Assembly (NCBI GenBank): GCA_004322215.1
Contig: SCSM01000040.1
Coordinates: forward strand, 1 to 64,000
Length of the DNA: 64,000 nucleotides
Source: Bacteroidota bacterium
GTDB lineage: Bacteria > Bacteroidota > Ignavibacteria > Kapaibacteriales > UBA2268
Reading direction: 5' to 3'
This document shows positions 17,529 to 25,518 of this stretch, piece after piece. Within the stretch, counting starts at the first letter, position 1; each line of letters opens with the position of its first letter. The notes beneath the pieces were generated by a model, which saw nothing but the letters and a program-made list of their open reading frames with translations, was not told the origin of the DNA and searched no databases. The position numbers and the translations under genes were made by a program.

Positions 17529-18500
17529 ATGAATAATAGTATTTTGATTTTAATCGAGCATCTTAAGGATGCAATAGCCGACATCAGTTTCGAGATGCTC
17601 GGCATCGGGAGAAAAATCGCCGATTCATTTAACGGTTCACTGCATGCGGTAGTTCTTGGCAAAGACATAAATAAATTTTTGCCCGAGCTTGGAATTGCGG
17701 ATTCGATTTTTGTCGCCGATGATGAAAAACTTGAAATGGCAAGTCCCGAAACAATTGCTGATATAATTAAAAGCATCATTGAAATCAAAGGTATTTCGAT
17801 TACGATTCTTGGTGGAACTAATACTGCGGCAGGTGTTGGTCCAATATTATCATCAAAGTTGAAATTACCTTATCTCAATTTTTGTAAAAATATTCGGGTC
17901 GAGGGCGATAATATTATCGTAACAAATCAGCTTTTCGGCGGTAAAATATTATCTGATGTGAAACTCGATGGAATGAAAGGGATAATTAGCGTTAATCCCG
18001 GTTCTTTCCCTTCCGATGCCGGAAAAGCAAGTAAGGTTGTGCCTGTCGTTGAAATTGATTTATCTCAAATAAAAATTAAAAATTATTTCAAAAAATATAT
18101 AGAGCCGGAAGCCGGAGATGTTGACATAACAAAAGAAAATGTGTTGGTCTCTGTCGGCAGAGGAATTGAAAACGCAGATAATCTCAGCTTAGCGGAAGAT
18201 TTGATTGGTGTTCTCGGGGGTGCTATCTCTGCATCGAGACCGGTGATTGACCAGGGCTGGCTTCCATTGAGCCGCCAGGTTGGTAAATCGGGAATGACAG
18301 TAAAACCGAAATTATACTTTGCACTTGGTATAAGCGGTGCACCGGAACACGTCGAAGGAATGAAGGATTCGGATTGCATTGTAGCAATCAACAAAGACCC
18401 TGCAGCACCGATTTTCAATGTTGCACATTACGGTGTATGCGGTGATTTACTTGAAATTGTTCCATCATTAACTGAAAAACTAAAAGCGAAAAAAGGATGA
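17529..18500 (+). CDS. etfA: Electron transfer flavoprotein alpha subunit
   Basis: A 323-residue EtfA. The C-terminal FAD-binding domain is intact: VSVGRGIENADNLSLAEDL, then ASRPVIDQGWLP, the conserved QVGKSGMTVKPKLYFALGISG, and VAINKDPAAPIF. The N-terminal half has the EtfA/B Rossmann-like fold. It forms a heterodimer with EtfB and probably docks to the membrane oxidoreductase encoded 100 bp downstream. GGAG is followed by the ATG, and the gene is cotranscribed with etfB. Confidence 0.95.
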   Translation: MNNSILILIEHLKDAIADISFEMLGIGRKIADSFNGSLHAVVLGKDINKFLPELGIADSIFVADDEKLEMASPETIADIIKSIIEIKGISITILGGTNTAAGVGPILSSKLKLPYLNFCKNIRVEGDNIIVTNQLFGGKILSDVKLDGMKGIISVNPGSFPSDAGKASKVVPVVEIDLSQIKIKNYFKKYIEPEAGDVDITKENVLVSVGRGIENADNLSLAEDLIGVLGGAISASRPVIDQGWLPLSRQVGKSGMTVKPKLYFALGISGAPEHVEGMKDSDCIVAINKDPAAPIFNVAHYGVCGDLLEIVPSLTEKLKAKKG

Positions 18501-18599
18501 AAATAATTCACAATTAATAATTAAAAAAATTGTGAGTCGAATTTAAAATTGATACTTGAAAATTTATTGAAAATTGAAAATTAAAAATTGAAAATTATT

Positions 18600-20573
18600 A
18601 TGGACCCGGTTGATGTTAATATTTTAGGAGTTCAGGGAGTTTATATTCTCTGGGTTTTGACTGCAGTATCAATGTTCTTTTTTGTAAGAAGAATTACAAA
18701 AATTATTAAAATACTAAACAGGGCAAGACCTGAAAACAGATTTGATAATTTCAAAGAACGCATCGTTAACTTTATATTATATGTATTGGGACAGAAGAAA
18801 TTGTTCGGCGAACGTACAATCGGTTTGCCGCACTTTTTATTCTTTTGGGGATTTGTCTTCTATGCAGGTTCTTTCTGGTGGAACCTGCTTAGGGGACTTA
18901 TTCCGGTGCTTCCGATTCCTTACTCAGATGAAGTAGGAATTATTACATTCGCTCTCGAAATAATGGGCGTTTTAGTTTTATTGTCTATTATTGTTGCAGT
19001 ACTAAGAAGAATATTCTTTCCTCCACAACATTTACAACAATCATTCGATGCAGTAATAATATTATCATTAATTACAATATTAATGGTTACTCTATTATTG
19101 GGACAGGGCTATAAAGGAACTATAGAAGCATCTGTGTGGAGTCCAATCGGAAGTATTATTGCATCGGGACTTTCAGTTTCAGAAAATACAGCGGTAGATA
19201 CATTCAAAGCTTTTTGGTGGATTCACATAATCTCAGTTTTGTTCTTTCTTGGTTATATCCCCTATTCAAAACACATGCACCTGCTTGCTTCACCTTTCAA
19301 CGTGTTATTCAGAAACAATTCACAGCCGGCAGATTTAACGATAAAATCGAATAGCGAAGATATTGGTTCAGGTGCTTCGAAATGGACAGAATTTACATGG
19401 AAAGATTTGCTCAACAGCTTTTCTTGTGCAGAGTGCGGAAGATGTGACCGCGCCTGCCCTGCTCAAAACTCAGGAGCTGTTCTTGCCCCACGTGTTATTC
19501 TTCATAAAATCAAAGAGCAGATGTATGAAACCGGCTTTAATAAAAACGGTAACGGAATACATGAAATATTCGAAGATAAGATTTCAAAAGAAGAATTATG
19601 GCAATGCACAACCTGCATGTCATGTATGCAGCAATGCCCGGTATTGAACGAACACCTTCCCGTAATTATTTCGATGAGACGGTTCTTAATCAACCAGGGT
19701 GAAGTTGAGCAAACAGTTCAGGATGTATTACAGAAAATAACACGATACGGAAATTCATTCGGTCAATCCGACAGAAACAGGCCAAAGTGGACAGCCGCTC
19801 TCGAACCGAAAATCAAAGATGCACGTAAGGAAGAAGTAGAATACCTGTGGCTGACAGGTGATTATGCTGCTTTTGATTCAAGATTGCAGAGCATCACCCA
19901 AAAAACCGCATACATCTTCCAAAAGTCGGGATTGGATTTCGGAATATTATATGAAGCAGAAAAAAATTCCGGAAACGATGTTCGCAGAATTGGCGAGGAA
20001 GGTCTGTTCGAAGTTTTGAGAGATAAAAACACTCAGCAAATTAAAAAATCCAAATTCAAAAAAATTATAACAACTGACCCGCACACATATAATACATTAA
20101 AAAATGAGTATAAGCTAAGTGATAACGGCGATGATGTGAGCATTCGGCATTATACCGAAGTGATAGATGAATTGATAAATGAAAAGAAAATAACATTTAA
20201 TAATAAATTAAATATAAAAGCAACTTATCACGACCCCTGCTATCTCGGCAGGTATAACGGAGTGTATGAACCACCGAGAAAAATATTGAAATCAATCGGA
20301 GTTACACTTGTCGAAATGCCCAGGAACAGGGCGAAGAGTTACTGCTGCGGTGCAGGTGGCGGAAGAATCTGGATGGAAGATAAGACTCCCGTAAAGGAAC
20401 GTCCCTCGGAAAGCAGGATTCGTGAAGCAGCAGCTTTAAAGGATGTTTCTCTTATGGTTGTTGCCTGTCCCAAAGATATTGTGATGTTCCAGGATGCGGT
20501 CAAAACAACGGGGAATGAAGGTAAACTCGAAATAAAAGATATTTCTGAATTGGTCTTTGAATCGATGAAATGA
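18600..20573 (+). CDS. Membrane ETF:menaquinone-type oxidoreductase (HdrD/GlpC-like Fe-S domains with NarI/DsrM-like cytochrome b domain)
   Basis: A 657-residue protein. The first ~240 residues carry about five or six transmembrane helices with histidines of a NarI/DsrM/HdrE-like cytochrome b (GLPHFLFF; WWIHIISV; SKHMHLL). Then come two [4Fe-4S] motifs (CAECGRCDRACP; CTTCMSCMQQCP) and two CCG-type domains. The first CCG domain has lost its cysteines (SGNDVRRIGEEG); the second is intact (HDPCYLGRYNG and CCGAGGG). This is the architecture of the DUF224/EMO proteins that link EtfAB to menaquinone in anaerobes. The ATG at 18600 is chosen over a TTG at 18588 lying in a low-complexity repeat. The etfBA genes immediately upstream support the assignment. 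Confidence 0.88.
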   Translation: MDPVDVNILGVQGVYILWVLTAVSMFFFVRRITKIIKILNRARPENRFDNFKERIVNFILYVLGQKKLFGERTIGLPHFLFFWGFVFYAGSFWWNLLRGLIPVLPIPYSDEVGIITFALEIMGVLVLLSIIVAVLRRIFFPPQHLQQSFDAVIILSLITILMVTLLLGQGYKGTIEASVWSPIGSIIASGLSVSENTAVDTFKAFWWIHIISVLFFLGYIPYSKHMHLLASPFNVLFRNNSQPADLTIKSNSEDIGSGASKWTEFTWKDLLNSFSCAECGRCDRACPAQNSGAVLAPRVILHKIKEQMYETGFNKNGNGIHEIFEDKISKEELWQCTTCMSCMQQCPVLNEHLPVIISMRRFLINQGEVEQTVQDVLQKITRYGNSFGQSDRNRPKWTAALEPKIKDARKEEVEYLWLTGDYAAFDSRLQSITQKTAYIFQKSGLDFGILYEAEKNSGNDVRRIGEEGLFEVLRDKNTQQIKKSKFKKIITTDPHTYNTLKNEYKLSDNGDDVSIRHYTEVIDELINEKKITFNNKLNIKATYHDPCYLGRYNGVYEPPRKILKSIGVTLVEMPRNRAKSYCCGAGGGRIWMEDKTPVKERPSESRIREAAALKDVSLMVVACPKDIVMFQDAVKTTGNEGKLEIKDISELVFESMK

Positions 20574-20577
20574 TAAA

Positions 20578-20640
20578 TTAACAATTAATAATCAATAATT
20601 AAAAATGAAAATTAATTGTGAATTGTGAATTGTTAATTAG
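20578..20640. repeat. Low-complexity AT repeat between oxidoreductase and hdr genes
   Basis: Iterated AATTAATAATCAATAATT, GAATTGTGAATTGTT units. Similar tracts occur at about 18561-18595, 25475-25505, 27135-27178, 34415-34452, 36685-36825, 46620-46660, 49940-49975 and 51520-51560, all intergenic. They are short A/T-only or GTGAATT-type iterations with no coding content. Confidence 0.6.
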
Positions 20641-20684
20641 AAAAATGATTGATGAAAATCAAAATAAATTAGGAGAAAAGAATT

Positions 20685-21881
20685 ATGATTGTAGAACTTG
20701 ATGCAATAAGAGGCGTATCTCTCGACACGATTTATGATTCACCTGAAGGGAAATTGATACAAACATGTATTCAATGCGGGACATGTTCCGGAACATGCCC
20801 TTACGGAGAATACATGGAATACCCTCCCCGAAGAATAATAAAGCTTCTTCAGCATGGATTGGTTGATAAAGTATTCGATACCGACAGCATGCTGAAATGT
20901 GTCAATTGCTATGCCTGTATGATGAAATGTCCGAGAGAAATTCACTTGACCGAAGTGCTTCTTCAGTTGGTCAAGGAGCAAACAGTAATCAAGCTTCCCG
21001 TAGTTCCGCCGGAATTACAGAAAGCATTAGAAAATAATTACCGCTACGGCAATCCTATGGGTGAGTCCGGAAGAAAAAGGGCAAACTGGGTGCAGACATC
21101 GAGCGTCCCGATACGAATACTAAGTCAAAATCCGGAACCGGTTGACGTTTTATGGTTTGTCGAAAGTTATCCTGCTTTCCATCCGAGAGGACAAGACACC
21201 TGCCGGGCTATCGCGAAAATTCTTAATGCTCTCGGAGTTGATTTTGCAATCCTCGGGAATGAAGAGAAAAGCGCCGGTGAATGTGGATTGCTATCATGGG
21301 AATCAGGTCTGGCAGAAGCACTTGTCGATTACAATATGGCTATTTTCAGCAAATATAAATTTAACAGGATTATCACTTCAGACCCTCATGCACTCGATGC
21401 ATTTAATTTCAGATACAGGATGTACGGCTTTAAGGGAAGCATAACCCATATCGTTCCGTTTATCATCGAGAATATTGATAAATTGAAACCGATGCTTCAT
21501 AAGACTTTGGGTTATTCTGTAACATATCATGATTCCTGCTGCCTTGGCAGACATAACGGCTATTATGACGAACCCCGTGCATTATTGAAAGCCATTCCCG
21601 GGATAAAGCTGATTGAAATGGTGCATAATCGTATTAATACACTTTGCTGTGGTGGTGGTGGGGGCGGTATGTGGCTCGATACATATTTCAAATCGCAGAA
21701 TATGGAACGTCTTTCTGACCGCAGAATCAAAGAAGCAATCGACACCGGTGCCGATGTACTTGCAGTTGCCTGCCCTTATGAAATCCCAAGATTTGAGGAT
21801 GCCCTCAAAGTTGCCGGATATGATAAGAAAATGGTCGTCCGCGATATTATGGAATTAGTTTCAGAAGCAATGGAGGATTGA
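20685..21881 (+). CDS. HdrD-like (HdrC-HdrB fused) heterodisulfide reductase subunit
   Basis: A 398-residue soluble Fe-S protein. Residues 25-85 hold two [4Fe-4S] motifs like HdrC (Cys28/31/34/38 and Cys72/75/78/82). From about 145 onward are two CCG-type HdrB-like domains. The first is degenerate (AGECGLLSWESG, a single cysteine), while the second is complete (HDSCCLGRHNG and CCGGGGGGMW). In HdrB the intact CCG sites ligate the noncubane clusters that reduce disulfides. Here one such site remains. The natural substrate is unlikely to be CoM-S-S-CoB in a bacterium. AGGAG lies upstream, and hdrA begins 3 bp after the stop codon, so this is an HdrABC-type complex partner. Confidence 0.9.
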   Translation: MIVELDAIRGVSLDTIYDSPEGKLIQTCIQCGTCSGTCPYGEYMEYPPRRIIKLLQHGLVDKVFDTDSMLKCVNCYACMMKCPREIHLTEVLLQLVKEQTVIKLPVVPPELQKALENNYRYGNPMGESGRKRANWVQTSSVPIRILSQNPEPVDVLWFVESYPAFHPRGQDTCRAIAKILNALGVDFAILGNEEKSAGECGLLSWESGLAEALVDYNMAIFSKYKFNRIITSDPHALDAFNFRYRMYGFKGSITHIVPFIIENIDKLKPMLHKTLGYSVTYHDSCCLGRHNGYYDEPRALLKAIPGIKLIEMVHNRINTLCCGGGGGGMWLDTYFKSQNMERLSDRRIKEAIDTGADVLAVACPYEIPRFEDALKVAGYDKKMVVRDIMELVSEAMED

Positions 21882-21884
21882 GTT

Positions 21885-23897
21885 ATGTCGAAAACAAACG
21901 GAAAAATCAGAATCGGCTTTTACATCTGCCATTGCGGAACTAATATTGCAGGCACGGTTGATGTCCAGAAAGTAGTTGATTATGCTGCGACACTTCCTAA
22001 TGTAGTTGTATCGAAGCATTATAAGTATATGTGTTCCGACCCCGGGCAGGAGATGATTCAGAAAGACATTAAAGAACAAGAGTTGAACAGGGTTGTTGTT
22101 GCAGCTTGTTCTCCTTTTTTGCATGAGAGAACATTCCGCAATGCTACATCTCAAGCCGGATTGAATCAGTTCTATTTCCAAATGGTCAATACACGCGAGC
22201 AAAATGCCTGGGTGCATCTCGACCCTGAAGCATCGACAGAAAAAGCAATGGATTTGGTAAGGTCTGCCATCAAAAGGGTTGTATTCCACAAACCGCTCGA
22301 GCAAAAGACAGTTCCAATCAAACCGGATGTCCTCGTCGTCGGTGGCGGAATCGCCGGAATACATGCATCATTGACTTTAGCAAATGCCGGAAAGAAAGTT
22401 TACCTTGTTGAGAGAGACCCAACTATTGGCGGGCACATGGCAATGTTCGACAAAACATTTCCCACCCTCGATTGTGCCGCATGTATTCTTACCCCGAAGA
22501 TGTCGGCTGTTAAGAATCACCCGAACATAACTATGTGGACTTACTCCGAGGTGGAAAGTGTTGAAGGTTATGTAGGGAATTTCAAAGTAAAAGTAAAAAG
22601 AAAACCAAGATATATAATTGATGATTTGTGTGTGGGATGTCTCGATTGCATCGAGGCATGTGTTTACAAGGAACCCCGTTTTTATGACGAATTCAACCAG
22701 GGTTTATCGAAGCGAAAACCGGTTTATATGCCTTTCCCGCAAGCAACCCCCCAACTGGTAGTAATTGACCCGGATACATGTATTTGGTTCAAAACCGGAA
22801 AATGCAAACAAACTTGTGTGGAATCCTGCGAAAGAAAAGCGGTTGATTTGAATCAGCAGCCGGCATATAAGGAAATCGAGGTCGGAACAATTATCGTGGC
22901 AACCGGGTTCAAGCCATTCGATGCAGGTAAAGTTTACTATTATGGATATGGAACCTATCCGAATGTTTATACCGCACTCGAAGTTGAAAGATTGATAAAT
23001 GCCTCAGGTCCAACTTCCGGTGAAGTTATAATGAGGGACGGAAGCACACCGAAATCCATAGCAATTGTTCATTGCGTCGGTTCGCGCGATAAAAATACAA
23101 ATCTGTGGTGTTCGAGAGTGTGTTGTTTGTATTCTTTAAAACTGGCTCACCTGCTCAAGGAACACACTCACGCAGATATTTACAATTTCTATATTGATAT
23201 AAGAACACCGGGTAAATTGATGGATGAATTTTATACACGTATGGCTGAAGAAGGCGTGAAATTCATTCGCGGCAGGGTTGCAGACATTTATCCCGATACA
23301 TCTGATGAAGAACATCGCAGATTAGTTGTTAAAGCAGAAGACACTTTAATCAGGGAAATAATTAAAGTTCCTGTTGATATGGTGGTTCTTTCGACCGGAT
23401 TGGTGCCGAGAGATGATGCAAATGATGTTCGCAGGTTGTTTAATATAACCTGCTCTACCGAAGGATTCTTCATAGAGCGTCATCCCAAGCTGGCACCTGT
23501 AAATACTTTCACTGATGGTATCTTTCTTGCAGGATGCTGCCAGGGACCGAAGGACATTCCAGATACGGTTGCACAGGCAGGAGCAGCAGCGGCAGAAGCA
23601 CTGGCACTCATAGATTTAGGTTATATCGAATTAGAGCCAAACACTGCATTCATTGTCGAAGAAGAATGTTCCGGCTGTAAATCGTGTGTGCCGCTCTGTC
23701 CATATTCTGCAATATCTTACAATGAAGAGAAAAGGAAAGCAAACATCAATGAAGCATTGTGCAAAGGATGCGGTACTTGTGTCGCCTCCTGTCCATCCGG
23801 TTCAATCAAGCAGAATTTGTTCGAGGACGAAGAAATTTACAGTGAAATTGACGGTATTTTAAATTATGAAATATACGAGGAGGCAGTATGTTGTTAG
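21885..23897 (+). CDS. hdrA: Heterodisulfide reductase subunit A, bifurcating flavoprotein
   Basis: A 670-residue HdrA. It contains an N-terminal cysteine-bearing domain (YICHCGTNIAGTV), a thioredoxin-reductase-like FAD domain (VVGGGIAGIHASL at 151-163; CAACILTPKM cluster at 197-206), an inserted ferredoxin-like domain (CVGCLDCIEAC; CKQTCVESC), and a C-terminal pair of [4Fe-4S] motifs (CSGCKSCVPLCP; CKGCGTCVASCP). HdrA holds the flavin that splits H2-derived electrons between a high-potential disulfide acceptor and low-potential ferredoxin. It overlaps mvhD by 10 bp, indicating translational coupling with the hydrogenase-linking subunit. Confidence 0.95.
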   Translation: MSKTNGKIRIGFYICHCGTNIAGTVDVQKVVDYAATLPNVVVSKHYKYMCSDPGQEMIQKDIKEQELNRVVVAACSPFLHERTFRNATSQAGLNQFYFQMVNTREQNAWVHLDPEASTEKAMDLVRSAIKRVVFHKPLEQKTVPIKPDVLVVGGGIAGIHASLTLANAGKKVYLVERDPTIGGHMAMFDKTFPTLDCAACILTPKMSAVKNHPNITMWTYSEVESVEGYVGNFKVKVKRKPRYIIDDLCVGCLDCIEACVYKEPRFYDEFNQGLSKRKPVYMPFPQATPQLVVIDPDTCIWFKTGKCKQTCVESCERKAVDLNQQPAYKEIEVGTIIVATGFKPFDAGKVYYYGYGTYPNVYTALEVERLINASGPTSGEVIMRDGSTPKSIAIVHCVGSRDKNTNLWCSRVCCLYSLKLAHLLKEHTHADIYNFYIDIRTPGKLMDEFYTRMAEEGVKFIRGRVADIYPDTSDEEHRRLVVKAEDTLIREIIKVPVDMVVLSTGLVPRDDANDVRRLFNITCSTEGFFIERHPKLAPVNTFTDGIFLAGCCQGPKDIPDTVAQAGAAAAEALALIDLGYIELEPNTAFIVEEECSGCKSCVPLCPYSAISYNEEKRKANINEALCKGCGTCVASCPSGSIKQNLFEDEEIYSEIDGILNYEIYEEAVCC

Positions 23898-24403
23898 ATA
23901 AATTAACAGAACAAACTGGCTCTAAGCAATGGCAGCCGAAAATTGTTGCCTTCTTCTGCAATTGGTGTACATACACTGCCGCTGACTTAGCAGGTGTTTC
24001 GAGAATCAAGCATGCTCCGAATATTAGGGTAATTAGGGTTATGTGTTCTGGAAGAGTTGACCCGCAATTTATTCTCGATGCTTTTTCAAAAGGTGCCGAT
24101 GGAGTTCTTATTGGGGGTTGTCACCCCGGTGATTGCCATTACCAGGAAGGCAACTACAAATGCCTGAGAAGATTTCAAATGCTGAAAAGAGTTATTAGTT
24201 CTCTCGGCATCGAGAGCGAACGGCTTCGTCTCGAATGGATTTCTGCATCAGAAGGCGACAAGGTGAGAGTTGTCGTTAATGATATGGTTGCAAAAATCAA
24301 GCAACTGGGACCTCTCGGATTGCCTGTAAAATACAAAGAGTGGGCAAAAGAAATGCATGTTTTAGATAGTGAAATTGCAGGGAAGGAGGAAGTTTATGCC
24401 TGA
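23888..24403 (+). CDS. mvhD: MvhD-type [2Fe-2S] hydrogenase delta subunit
   Basis: A 171-residue MvhD family protein. Conserved cysteines Cys24 and Cys27 (FFCNWCTY), Cys53 (VMCSGRVD), Cys78 and Cys83 (GGCHPGDCHY) bind the [2Fe-2S] cluster. It relays electrons from the NiFe hydrogenase MvhAG to HdrA in the heterodisulfide-reductase complex. The start overlaps the last 10 bp of hdrA and has GAGGAGG just upstream. The end overlaps the start of mvhG by 8 bp. Confidence 0.95.
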   Translation: MLLDKLTEQTGSKQWQPKIVAFFCNWCTYTAADLAGVSRIKHAPNIRVIRVMCSGRVDPQFILDAFSKGADGVLIGGCHPGDCHYQEGNYKCLRRFQMLKRVISSLGIESERLRLEWISASEGDKVRVVVNDMVAKIKQLGPLGLPVKYKEWAKEMHVLDSEIAGKEEVYA

Positions 24404-25364
24404 CAAACCGAAATTGGCTTTTTATTGGTGTGCCGCCTGTGGCGGCTGTGAAGAATCAGTTGTTGACCTTGCAGAAGATATTCTCTTCGTCGTTGACAAT
24501 GTTGATATTATCTTTTGGCCTGTTGGTATGGACTTCAAGAAATCGGATGTTGAAAAATATGCCGATGGAGAGATTGTCGTATCATTGATAAACGGAGCTA
24601 TTCGCAGCTCCGAACAGCAGGAAATGGTTCAACTTCTTCGCAGGAAAAGTAAGGTTGTAATTGCATATGGCGCCTGTGCCCAGTATGGTGGAATACCCGG
24701 CCTTGCTAATGAATTTGAGAAAGAGGAAATCCTGAAATGGGTGTATGAAGATTCTCCTTCGACATATAATGAAGAAAAGGTAAGACCTCTGATAAAATAC
24801 AAAGCAAATGGTTCTGATGTATTTCTTCCTGAATTATGGAATGTTGTCAGACCTTTGAACAAGGTTATTGATGTAGATTATTATCTTCCCGGATGCCCTC
24901 CTTCCTCAAAATTATTGAAGGAAGCAGTTCTTGTTCTGCTTTCGGGAAAATTACCGCCAAAGGGAACTGTGCTTGCCCCTGACATAGCTTTGTGCGACGA
25001 ATGTCCGCGTAAAGATACTAAGCCGACTGATTTGGCATTTACAGAATTTTTACGTCCCAATCTCCATAACATTGACCCGGAGAAGTGTATTCTCTCGCAG
25101 GGATTTGTGTGTATGGGACCAGCAACGAGAAGCGGATGCGGTGCTTTGTGTGTAGGCGGGAACATGCCCTGCACAGGTTGTTACGGTCCGACATCGAGGG
25201 TGAAAGACCAGGGAGCTAAAATATTATCATCAATCTGTTCTAATGTCGAAGCAAAAACAGAGAAGGAAATTGATGTAGTATTGAAGGGAATACCCGACCC
25301 TGTCGGAACCTTCTACCGTTACTCCCTGGCTGGTTCGATATTGAGAAAGAAAGTCAGCATTTAG
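24396..25364 (+). CDS. mvhG: [NiFe] hydrogenase small subunit, group 3c (MvhG-like)
   Basis: A 322-residue Fe-S subunit without a Tat signal, so cytoplasmic. The proximal cluster ligands are the Cys12/15/18 set (WCAACGGCEE), Cys94 (YGACAQYGG) and Cys167 (LPGCPPS). The extended C-terminal part has eight cysteines (Cys200, 203, 231, 239, 248, 252, 259, 262) for two further clusters. It forms the heterodimer with MvhA and passes electrons to MvhD. The ATG at 24396 is chosen because GGAAGGAGGAAG sits immediately upstream; an upstream GTG at 24369 would put an implausible extension inside mvhD. Confidence 0.95.
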   Translation: MPDKPKLAFYWCAACGGCEESVVDLAEDILFVVDNVDIIFWPVGMDFKKSDVEKYADGEIVVSLINGAIRSSEQQEMVQLLRRKSKVVIAYGACAQYGGIPGLANEFEKEEILKWVYEDSPSTYNEEKVRPLIKYKANGSDVFLPELWNVVRPLNKVIDVDYYLPGCPPSSKLLKEAVLVLLSGKLPPKGTVLAPDIALCDECPRKDTKPTDLAFTEFLRPNLHNIDPEKCILSQGFVCMGPATRSGCGALCVGGNMPCTGCYGPTSRVKDQGAKILSSICSNVEAKTEKEIDVVLKGIPDPVGTFYRYSLAGSILRKKVSI

Positions 25365-25420
25365 AATTGAATTTTAATAATGAAAAATTCAAAATGCTGA
25401 ATGTAAAATAAAAATTACTA

Positions 25421-25444
25421 TGGTCAGACCTGTGTGTCTGCCTA
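25421..25444. repeat. Second copy of dispersed CAGACCTGTGTGT palindromic repeat
   Basis: TGGTCAGACCTGTGTGTCTGCCTA lies in the gap between mvhG and mvhA and matches the hairpin at 4535-4560 (core CAGACCTGTGTGT-TGCC). It forms a stem of about eight pairs. Because it lies inside the hydrogenase cluster it may affect mRNA stability or partial termination between the two subunits. Confidence 0.5.
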
Positions 25445-25518
25445 ATAGAAAATAATAATAGAAAAATTACTGAAAATTATAAAATTGAAAATTGAAAATT
25501 CTTTAAATAGGTAAGCCA

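Noticed and set aside
21861-22364. 167-residue minus-strand ORF opposite hdrA
   Set aside because: Antisense of conserved hdrA sequence; no ribosome-binding site or family match.
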